From Beta vulgaris subsp. vulgaris (Eukaryota; Streptophyta; Magnoliopsida; Caryophyllales; Amaranthaceae), in NCBI RefSeq assembly GCF_026745355.1, contig NC_079207.1, positions 8,535,238 to 8,599,237 of the forward strand: a DNA stretch of 64,000 bases, in the 5' to 3' direction. The notes beneath the pieces were generated by a model that was not told the origin of the DNA, ran no database searches, and worked only from the letters and a program-made list of their open reading frames with translations. The position numbers were made by a program, and so were the translations under genes. Of this stretch, positions 23,978 through 34,100 are shown one piece after another. Every line of letters starts with the position of its first letter. Position 1 is the first letter of the stretch.

Positions 23978-24589
23978 TAGGGATGGCAATCCGGTCCGAA
24001 TCCGACCCTAGTCCGCTCCGATCCGAAGGAAAAAATTCGAGTTGACTCCGACAAAAAAGTAATCCGACTCCGACTCCGAGTCGGAGGAGGTCGGAGTCGG
24101 ATCTCATAAAATAATCCGACTCCGACCTTGAGTCAATCAATCCTTTTTTCTTATTTATGTAATGTATTATTTATGTATAATCTGACTTCGACTTTCAGCC
24201 AATTGTATTATATAGGATTTTCCCATAGAAAAAATGATTGTTAAAAATTAATAGTAATAATTAGATTATTTGTAACATATAAGATTTCCATGTGATGATT
24301 AGAATAAATTATAATGATTAAATTATTATATTATAGAAGACTATTCTATTATAAAAAATTGGAAGAAAAATAAGTCGGACCAGGTTCGAAGTCGGATGTT
24401 CGGATTTTAAATTGGATGTCCGGATTTTATGTCGGGTCGGATCTCGGAGTCGGATGTTCGGATTTTAAGCCGGGTCGGATTCGGATTTTCAAAGTCAGAT
24501 GTCGGACTCGGATTTAAAATCCGACTTTCTGTAGGGTTGGAATCGGATTATGCATAATCCGGTCCAAGTCCGACCCGCTGCCATTCCTA
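23978..24589. mobile_element. hAT MITE with TCCGAC/TCGGA-rich core
   Basis: It starts TAGGGATGGCA and ends TGCCATTCCTA, with an exact 8-bp duplication GTCACCTC at 23970-23977 and 24590-24597. The core is full of short words (CCGACTCCGA, GTCGGATGTTCGGATTTT) arranged in both orientations. The TAGGG ends and 8-bp duplication place it in the hAT superfamily. It has no coding capacity. Confidence 0.9.
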
Positions 24590-24614
24590 GTCACCTCTGT
24601 TACTCCACTAGAAT

Positions 24615-24745
24615 TGTCGAATGTGTACATAAGTCATGTCGATTGACAAAAGTAAAATTAGCTTGCAACAAGATTTGAAGTCGTGAGCTCTTGCTATTAT
24701 AACATGACACAATTACCATCTCAACCAACTTTTAATCATGTTTTA
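24615..24745. repeat. Repeat block shared with 29735-29855
   Basis: About 110 bp beginning GTCGATTGACAAAAGTAAAA and including ATTATAACATGACACAATTA is nearly identical at 29735-29855. On the minus strand it has a tRNA-like arrangement with a weak B box. Both copies lie next to Helitron-like ends, so the block is probably part of that element. Confidence 0.7.
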
Positions 24746-25186
24746 AGTGTCCACAATAAAAATTTAAATTACCATCTAGAAAAAGACATAATACAATAAG
24801 AAGTCACTAGAGAATCAACCCTCTTGGTAAAAATAAATCCGGAGGCCATCCCTTTGCATTATGAAAAAAGAAAACCTTACTTACAAAACTACAAAAATGG
24901 AAGTGATGATATGTAAATCAATAAACATTAAAAAAAACTAAAATATATTAGCATGGAAACTCTTTTGAAGATCATGGTTTCCATTTCCGATATTGGAGAG
25001 GACAATTTTTTTTTGAAAAACTAGTGAGTTTCCTGCCTCAATGTTCTTTAGTCACAAAATGATAGTTTTCCAACTAAATTTCTCTTAGCTAACTCTATAG
25101 TCTATGCCCTATTATATACATCTTTTGTCGGTAATAACCAAAACTACAACAGATTTCTTTGCAACAATAGTTCTTCAATCCTAAAC
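24746..25186. other. Spacer left of the satellite array
   Basis: AT-rich sequence with no gene or repeat recognised. Confidence 0.4.
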
Positions 25187-28100
25187 TTTGGGTTTCACGA
25201 GAAATGAATAAATGGGGGTGTTTAGAGACTTTTCCAAGGCAACGCAAATGTGCCAAGCACTCGTGCAATGTTACAAGTCACATCGGATTTTCTATGAATG
25301 TTTCGGGAGAAAATATGACTAGTAGATAAGTCCAAAAATATCCCAAAAACAGCCAAAGTTGAAGGTTATAATACACGCTTTCGTACTTTCCCGTGGCCCG
25401 AGATCCGGACGGAACGGGGTGCCTTCTAGGGACATGACATATCATTGGAAAGGAGTCAAGTGGCTTGGAATGAATATATGGATGCATGTACGTTTACTTT
25501 GAGGCAATTTTGGGTTTCACTAGAAATGAACAAATGACGTATTCAAAGGCTTGTCGAGACAATGCAAATGGTGCGAAATACCCGTGTAACATTACAAGTC
25601 ACGTCGGCTTTCCTAGAAATGTTTCAAGTAAATATATGACCATGACCGTTGAAGTCCAAAAATGTCCCAAAAACAACAAATATTGAAGGTTATAATACAC
25701 GCTTTATGACTTAATTCCCGGGGCCATAGCTCCAAACTCCACAAAATGTCTCATAGGGACCTATGAGATCCTTGGTAAGGAGTCATGCGGCTTGGAACGA
25801 ATATGCGGATGCCATTATGTTCATTTCGAGACAATTTTGGGTTTCACGAGAAATAAAAAATGGGGTGTTCAGAGGCTTTTCGAGGCAACACAATTGGTGT
25901 CAAGCACCTGCATAACGTTACAAGTCACGTCAACTTTCCTAGGAACGTTTCGGGAGAAAATATGGTCTTGCCGGGAGAAATCAAAACATGTCCCAAAGAG
26001 AGCCAAAATTGAAGGTTATAATACACGCTTTCGGACTTTCCCTGACCCCGAGCTATGGACGCCACGTGATGCCTCCTAGGGACATGGGAAGTCATTGGAA
26101 ATGAGTCATGTGGCTTGGAACGAATATGTGGATGTCGTTACGTTAATTTCGAGACAATTTTGGGTTTTACAAGAAATGCACACATGGGGTGTTCATAAGC
26201 TTTTCGAGGCAATGCAAAGTATCAAGCACCCGCACAACGTTACAAGTCATGTCGGCACTCCTAAAAATGTTTCGGGAGAAAATATGACCATTCCCATAGA
26301 AGTCAAAAAATGTCCCCAAAACAGCCAAAATTGAAGGTTATAATACACACTTTCGGACTTTCCCGGGACCCTAGTTCCGAACGCCACGAGATGAATCCTA
26401 GAGGCATGAGAGGCCATTTGAAAGGAGTCATGTGGCTTGGCACGAATATGTAGATGCCTTTACATTCATTTCGGGGTAGTTTTAGGTTTTACGAGAAATG
26501 AAGAAATTGGTTGTTTGAAGGCTTTTCGAGGCAACACTAATGGTGTCAAGCACCCGCACAACGTTGCAAGTCACTTCGGATTTCCTAGGAACGTTTCGGG
26601 AGAAAATATGGTCAGGCCCGGAGAAGTCCGAAAATGTCCCAAAAACAACCAAAATTGAAGGTTATAATACACTCTTTTGGACTTTTCCGGGGTCCGAGCT
26701 CCGAACGCCGCGGGATTCCTCCTAGGGATATGGTAGGTCATTGGAAAGGAGTCATGTGGCTTAGAACAAATATGTGGATGCCTTTACGTTTATTTCGAGA
26801 CAATTTTGGATTTCACGAGAAATGAACAAATGGGTGTGTTCAGAAGCTTTTCTAGACAATGTAAATGGTGTCAAGCACTTGTGCAATGTTACAAGTCACG
26901 TCGGTATTCCTGGGAATGTTCGTTTCGGGAGAAAATATAACATGTTCATTGAAGTACACAAAAATGTCGCAAAAACAACCAAAATTGAAGGTTATTATAC
27001 ACGCTTTATTTCAGACTTTCCCAAGGTCTGAGCTCCGAACGCCATGAGATGCCTCCTAGGGACATGGGAGTGCATTTGAAAGGAGTCATGTGGCTTTGAA
27101 TGAATACATGGATGCCTTTACATTCATTTCGAGGCAATTTTAGGTTTCAAGCGAAATGAACAAATGAGGTGTTTAAAGGCTTATCGAGGCAATGCAAACT
27201 GTGCCAAGCACCCGCACAACGTTACAAGTCACTTAGGCACTCCTAGTATTGTTTCGGGAGAAAATATGATCAGGCCCGGAGTGGTGAAAACAATGTCCCA
27301 AAAACTGTCAAAATTGAAGGTTTTTATTATGCACGCTTTCAGACTTTCCCGGGCACCGAGCTCCGAACGTCACGGGATGCCTCCTAGCGGTATGGGAGGT
27401 CATTGAAAATGATTCATGTGGCTTGGAACGAATATGTGGATGCCTTTACGTTCATTTCGAGACAATTTTGGATTTCACGAGAAATGAACAAATAGGGGTG
27501 TTCAGAGGTTTTTCGAGGCAATGCAAATTGTGCCAGCACCCGCTCAACGTTCCAAGTCATGTCCGCACACCTATGAATGTTTCGGGAGAAAAAATATGAG
27601 TCAGGCCCCGAGAAGTCAAAAAGGTCCCAAAAAAGCCAAAATTGAAGGTTATAATACACACTTTTGACTTTCCGGGGGCGAGCTCCGAATGCCACAGGAT
27701 TTCTCATAGGGTCATGGGAGGTCATTGGAAAAGAGTAACGTGGCTTGGAACGAGTATATGGATGTTTTTACGTTCATTTCGAGACAATTTTAGGTTTCAC
27801 AAGAAATGAACAAATGGGGTGTTTAGAGGTTTTTCGAGGCAACACAAATGGTGCCAAGCACCCGCGCAACGTTACAAGTCACGTCGGCCTTCCTAGGAAC
27901 GTTTTGGGAGAAAATATGACCATGCCCGCAAAAGTCCAAAAATGTCTCAAAAACAGCCAAAATTGAAGGTTATAAATACACGCTTTTGGAATTTCCCAGG
28001 GTCCGAGCTCCAAATGCCACGGGATTCCTCCAAGGGAATGGCAGGTCATTGAAAAGGAGTCATGTGGCTTGGAACGAATATGTTGATGCCTTTATGTTCA

Positions 28101-28934
28101 TTTTAAGACAATTTGGGTTTCACGATAAATGAAGAGATGGGGTGTGAGAGACTTTTTGAGGCAATGCAAATTGTGCAAAGGACCCGCACAATGTTCCAAG
28201 TCACATCGAATGTTTTGGGAGAAAATATGATCAGACCCGGAGAAGTAAAAATGTCACAAAAATAGCTAAAATTGAAGGTTATAATACACGCTTTCGGACT
28301 TTTCCGGGGCCCGAGCTCTGAACGCTAGGAGATGACTCCTAGAGGCATGAGAGGTCATTGAAAAGGAGTCATGTGGCTTGGAACGAATATGTGGATGCAT
28401 TTACGTTCATTTCGAGGCAGTTTTAGGTTTCACGAGGAATGAACAAATGGATTGTTAAGGGACTTTTCGAGTCAATGCAAATGGTGTCAAGCACATGCGC
28501 AATGTTACAAGTCCCGTTATCACTCTTGAGAATGTTTCGGGAGAAAATATGACTAGGCCGCCCAGAGAAGTCCAAAAATGTCGCAAAAACAACCAAAATT
28601 GAAGGTTATATACACGCTTTCGGACTTTCCCGGGGCTCGAGCTCCGAACGCCACGGGATACCTCCTAGAGACTTGAGAGGTCAATGGAAAGGAGTCATGT
28701 GGCTTGCAATGAATTTATGGATGCATTTACGTTGATTGCAAGGTAATTTTGAATTTCACGAGAAATGAATAATTGGGGTGTTCAGAGGCTTGTCAAGGCA
28801 ACACAAATGGTGCCAAGCACCTACGCAACGTCACAAGTCACGTCGACTTTTCCTATGAATGTTTCCGGAAAAAATATGATCAGGCCTGGAGAAGTCAAAA
28901 AATGTCCAAAAATTAGCCAAAATTGAAGGTTATA
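25187..28934. repeat. Satellite-like tandem array, unit about 325 bp, about 11.5 copies
   Basis: The word TTGAAGGTTATAATACACGC recurs with spacings of 324, 326, 322, 324, 330, 329, 328, 321, 309, 327 and 324 bp (anchors from 25361 to 28925). Other constant blocks in each unit are GTCATGTGGCTTGGAACGAA, GGTTTCACGAGAAATGAACA and TTTCGGGAGAAAATATGA. Copies diverge moderately and independently, with small indels. Unit length modulo three is not zero and each unit has stops, so the 60-103-codon frames here are phase-shifted versions of the same non-coding unit. The array starts mid-unit on the left and ends abruptly on the right, near a Stowaway. GC content exceeds the flanks. Confidence 0.95.
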
Positions 28935-28987
28935 AGTAGTAAAAACTAAAGGTGACCCAATCCGATTAAAATTTAGCCGAACTAATA

Positions 28988-29291
28988 CTACCTCTGTTTT
29001 TTTATGTTACAACAATGCGTTTGGAGACAACTTTTAAGGATTTGGAACAAATGAGTAGTTTAGAATAAAAGTAACACTTTAATTGACTAGCTAGAGTATG
29101 AGATAAATCATCATTAGAAAATAAAAGCAATTTTATAAGGCAAAGTGAGTAATTAATGATGGTTTTAATAAGATAAAGTAAGGAAAATATCATCAATTAA
29201 AGTTACTTTTTATACCAAAATTGGAATTATTGCAATAGATGTGAAACTTCCCAAAATAGTAATTATTGTAATATAAAAAGAACATAGGAGG
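28988..29291. mobile_element. Stowaway-like MITE
   Basis: The ends CTACCTCTGTTTTTTTATG and TAAAAAGAACATAGGAGG are flanked by TA. It sits about 50 bp after the last satellite unit. Confidence 0.7.
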
Positions 29292-29524
29292 TATATTGTA
29301 ACCTCGTCTCATGTACGATCTATAATATGTAAAATTTTGTGTATTATAAGAGCTTTAGTCCTTTACCATTTAATACTACTATACATCATCTATTCTAAAA
29401 TAAGTAAGATGTTGACGGAGACTGTGAAATTAAAGAAAGCAAAGAGATAGAAACAAAAAAATTGTGACCTATGTGCAGAAATAGTTGGTCTTATAAGAGA
29501 CCATCTAATTTTAATTTAAAATTA

Positions 29525-29672
29525 GGCTTTTTTTTGGTAAGATGAAGGAGACTCACTCGAAGGGGTAGGGGGATATGGGAAATTACTCAAATGAGTGCTA
29601 TGAGGTTTGATCCATATATTTCAGGGATAACAGATTAGAAGTGATACCACTACTCCACCACCTCAGGCTCAA
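29525..29672 (-). mobile_element. tRNA-derived SINE, minus strand
   Basis: On the minus strand it begins with GGTGGTGGAGTAGTGGTATC (A box) and later CTGAAATATATGGATCAAAC (decayed B box), and ends in A's (T run at 29528-29536). The target duplication was not resolved. Confidence 0.6.
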
Positions 29673-29734
29673 TTAGGTAACTATTTAAGTTCAATATTAA
29701 GAAGATAACATACCACTTTTTAAATACAGTGAAT

Positions 29735-29989
29735 AGTGTAAGCTATGTCGATTGACAAAAGTAAAATTAGCTTGCAATAAGATTTGAACCTGTGACCTCT
29801 TGCTATTATAACATGACACAATTACTATCTCAACCAACTTTTAATCATGCTTCTTAGTTCATATTATTATATTTGTATCTTTTAAATGTTGAGTTTTTCT
29901 TAATATATTTTAGTGGGAATGGAAAAAAATGCATATTAAGTCCGGAAACACAATAACAACCCGAGGCAGAGCCCAGGCCCAAATACTAG
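29735..29989 (+). mobile_element. Helitron-like 3' part
   Basis: It contains the block shared with 24615-24745 and ends CCGAGGCAGAGCCCAGGCC, AAATA, CTAG, followed by T. A GC-rich hairpin a few bases before a terminal CTAG, with T as the 3' neighbour, is typical of Helitrons. The 5' end is not found in direct continuity. Confidence 0.55.
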
Positions 29990-30250
29990 TAAATATATTA
30001 AAAGACGTTCCTAAACAAGGAGTTGTGCCACATGTCACTCTCTCTATGGAGTTTTAGTTCATGTAATCCATGTACAATAAAAAAAATAGAAATTGGATAG
30101 TATAAGTTTTGATCGTGTGACCTCAAATTCATATACTAAAGTTATAACCACTAGACCAAGTTGTATTTAGTGTTATCATTTTAAAATACTATATTGCTAA
30201 ATGAAATTTTTTCTTGTCCGGGGCATAGCACTGAACATAAAATTTGCAAT
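29990..30250 (+). mobile_element. Second Helitron-like copy abutting the first
   Basis: AAATATATTAAAAGACGTTCC directly follows the preceding CTAG and matches the 5' region of the 61692 element. GAAATTGGATAGTATAAG and ACCACTAGACCAAGTTGTAT also match it in order. The 3' part has CCGGGGCATAGCACTGAACA in place of a clean CTAG end. Confidence 0.5.
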
Positions 30251-30332
30251 GAAAAGTATCGTAAAATATCATTACAAGTCCTAAATAATAAAAATTTCAA
30301 AGCATTGATCACCCGTTATTTATTGTATAATA

Positions 30333-30674
30333 CTCCTTCTATCTCAAAATATAGTTCATGTGTCTATTTTAGTTGTCCCAAAATATAGTTCTTGATTTCT
30401 AAATTTAGTTCCAAATTTTTCCGTAATTTTCCTAGAAAAATCGTGCCCCGTCATTTATTTGTTTCTTGAAATTAGTTTTTTTTTTCTTTGGTTATTCAAC
30501 CCAATGGTTACATTTAATGGCCTTTCACCAATTATTCTTCGTTCTCTTTCTTAAAATCATCTTTCCCCATACAACAACAATAAACAAAAAATCTTTATTA
30601 TCCCTCTTAGATTCTACCTATATTAATTTCCGTGAAAAAATATAATCAGAAACTATATTTTGGGACGGAGAGAG
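30333..30674. mobile_element. Stowaway-like MITE
   Basis: The ends CTCCTTCTATCTCAAAATAT and AACTATATTTTGGGACGGAG form inverted repeats and are flanked by TA. It lies about 500 bp upstream of the NYN-LOTUS start codon. Confidence 0.8.
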
Positions 30675-31173
30675 TAGTATCTACGAGTAATATCTATTTT
30701 CGATTCCATATCTACTATGGTTTCATTGATGGTTTAAAATTCTCCAATTATCATTTCGCAGTTAACACCTCTCATATGTTTAGAAACACACAAATATTCC
30801 CATGCTAATCATGCACTTAACACCTCTCATATGTTCGAATCTCCCATCTCTTATTTGTACTTGATACTGCCTTCGTGACGCATATAGCTAAAAAATAATG
30901 TACAATTGGCCTCTTAATTAAATCCTAATGACAAATAAAGTCACGTGCAAAACACATGCTCCTAGGGCTTATGCAGGGTTTAAGCACACAAATTGACATT
31001 TCCCCCAAAACCAAAACCCCATTTTTTCAGCTCTTTCTCTCCAAAAAAAAAGTTCCATAAAAATGGAGCTCAAATGAACACTTCACTCTTCAATTCAATC
31101 TCACTAAACCTTTAACCTCAAATTCCCCAAATTTGTTACACAAAAAAACTGCAATATATACCAGAACACCACC
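30675..31173 (+). promoter_or_regulatory. Upstream region and 5' leader of the NYN-LOTUS gene
   Basis: Non-coding. A decayed family A SINE end (TTCGTGACGCATATAG) lies near 30875-30895. The last 150 bp are C/T- and A-rich with no ATG except one at 31063, whose frame is short. No convincing TATA box was found, so the promoter may be TATA-less. Confidence 0.4.
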
Positions 31174-34100
31174 ATGAATTATCTCTCATTAAGATCAAAA
31201 CCCCTATCCCAAATTCTCTCATCCTCAAGAAATGGAATTCTGTGCATCTCTCTGTTTTCTACTTCTTCTTCTTCCTCTTCTTCTTCTTCTTCGCCGTCTC
31301 GGCGGCACGACGAAGAGAGTAAGAATGTGAGAGTTTCAGTGTGGTGGGACATTGAGAATTGTGCCATACCAAATGGGGTTAATGTTTTCAAGATTACCCA
31401 CTTCATTACTTCAGCTGTTAGAGCTAATGGTATTAAGGGTCCTCTTCAAGTTAACGCCTTTGGGGATGTTTTATGCCTTACTAGGTCTAATCAAGAAGCT
31501 TTGTCTAGTACTGGTGTTAATCTTGTCCATATTCCTCATGGTATCTTTTCTATCTTTCCTTCTTTTTGTTTTTTTCGATTTTATTATGTCTTTTGTTTTG
31601 TTCTAACTTCTAAGGTGTACTTAGGCCATGTTCTTTTCGACTTAATGTTAGTTCAATTCAGATACCCTAACATGTTCAGCTTTCTCGCAGTTTAGTTCAG
31701 TTTCTCCCAATCCAAAAGAACGGGGCCTTAATAACCCTTTTTTGTTCTAAGGTGTACTTAGTTGATTCCTTGTTGGAGTGGAGATAGTCAGTTGATATGT
31801 GTAATTAAGCCAATTTGGTGCATATACTATGATTGGTTTGTCTTTGATTTTTTCAACTGTAATTAAGTTGTGAAATCAGGAAGAATTATTGTAGCTCGTG
31901 TTAGAAAAATTTACACCTTTGATCTCAATGTAGCCATCATGTTTATTGTAGCTTTTGTTAGGAAAATGTACGCCTTTGATCTCAATGTAGCCATCACGTT
32001 TATTGTAGCTCGTGTTAGGAAAATGTACACATTTGATCTCAATGTAGCCATCACGTTTATTGTAGCTCGTGTTAGGAAATATACACCTTTGATCTTAATG
32101 TAGCCATCACGTTCATTGTAGCTCATGTTAGGAAGATTTACACCTTGATCTCAATGTAGCCATCACGTTTATTATAGCCTTTGCAAAAGCTTCAATTTCA
32201 ATCATTTGTGGCATAATCTAGATAGCCTGCACTGATTTTCATCCACACCATGTTGGGTTGATGAATCAGCACAAGTGGATATTGTAGTTCGGCATTGCCT
32301 TGTCTTGCCTTTTTGGTTGCTTGAACGATAGGTTAGTGGTTATACTCTTACATTCATATTGATATAATTTGATATCGTGCTGCTCTTACATTCATATTGA
32401 TATCAGAACTTAGAGTATGTCTTTTTTTTAAAAAAAAAAATCATTGTTGATCAATCTCCGCCTATTTTGCTCTAATGGACCTTTTTTTTTTAAAGAATAT
32501 CTAAGAAACAACGGGTAAAAACTATGGTCTGGTGAAGGTACATGTCCATGGAATTAGTGCAAATGTGAGTAATTTCTGTGCATTGTTTTCGACAATATCT
32601 AATAGACAGGTATATACTAGGTTGTTTGATGACATTATACTAGAATAGTAGATGAGAATATGCTGGAAAGAGTTCACTGAGAGAAGCTAGAAACCATTTG
32701 ATTCAATCAAATTTTTAATTTTTAGGATGACGTAGAAATATCCATCTAATAGAGGAGCAAAAAATTGAAGGAATATGACTTAGAGCTCCGATGACAATGT
32801 GTCTGACAATACAAGTTTTTTTTTTTTTTTTTTTTTGCTTAATTATTTCAATGCAAAGTGCTAATGAGAATCAGATCAAGGATGGAACAAAAATTATTGC
32901 AGAAAAGTCTATTAGGTAACATGAGATCATGTGCTCTAACGTGATTTCGTCGCAATCGGGGAAAGAAATAAGAGTGCATCTTGCATTTTGTCCCTCAAGT
33001 GTTTTCGGATGTTTATTAGCTCATGTTGGCAAGTGCGTTAAATTATTGGATGTTTGCAGCTTCTAAAAATTTAAGTACCTGGTTAAATTTGCGACTGATG
33101 AAAAGGGAAGCTCTTTTCATGGTTAATTGATGTCAGCTAGACACTATAATGTGGACTATAAACTACGGGGAGGTGAGGAGAATGGAAATTGCATGGCCTT
33201 AGCTCACATTCTTCTTGTGGTCATGTTCACTTGGCAATACTTTCCATGTAAAAGCTCTTGAGGAGTCTATTCACGATTTTTTGATAATGTATTTTTATCT
33301 GATGACTCGGATAGTTATTAGTTAATCATTCTCGTATCTTTATGTATACTACATGCTTCAGACTTGCATTTTGTTGTTTCAGCATGATTTTGTCTTGAAT
33401 GTTGATGTGATTGCATAGTCATCTTGTGTAAGTGCTAAGTACATATTTCTTAAGAATTCCGGGGCTCAAATGGGAGTAGCAAACTATCAAACAACATATT
33501 TATGAATTTGAGATGAGCTGATGAGATGTGAATCTGGTTGGTTCAAATTCAGATCTGGCATGGGAGGGTCATCCTGCAACCTTTTCCCTTCGGGACCCTA
33601 CTACCAAAGAAGTAGTAGGTAAATTGTCTTTTTAAGGTATGTTGCCACTTATATTTTGTTGCTGATGGCTCTGTTGCTGCTGAAACAGAGTGATCGTCAT
33701 AGGTGGTAAAAAATGTCGATGCTATTCTTATCTTCACCCCTTCCTGCAGATCATATTACTGGAGACAGATCCATTCCTGTCGGAATCCTGATGAGTTGTT
33801 TTGGAGCCTCTTTATCAATTGCTCCAAAGACTCACACCTTTGCATGATTTCTCAAATAATTTTGTGGAGTTTTCCAATACCTGGTCTAGGCTGACCCTTT
33901 TGTCCTTCTAATGGTGCTTGACAGGACAATTTCTCCTAATACGATCAGTAATTTGATCAGAATCAAAGTGAGCGAGATTGTAACCAGTGTTGAAAGTTTC
34001 TGTGCTTCTTATCTTAAAGTCCTTTCCTCTCTTAGTTTAGGATGTAGGGAAATAATACTCCAATGGACGACAGAGAAAAGTATCCTATTTGACACTTTCT

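Noticed and set aside
25187..28934. Series of 60-103-codon frames with peptides such as GFTRNE and NVTSHVG that recur every 325 bp
   Set aside because: They are phase-shifted reads of the satellite unit; each unit has stops and the period is not a multiple of three, so no protein repeat gene is supported.
31541..31695. Continuation of exon 1 past the donor site to a stop at 31695
   Set aside because: It runs into the intronic MITE, while splicing at 31540 restores the NYN domain exactly.
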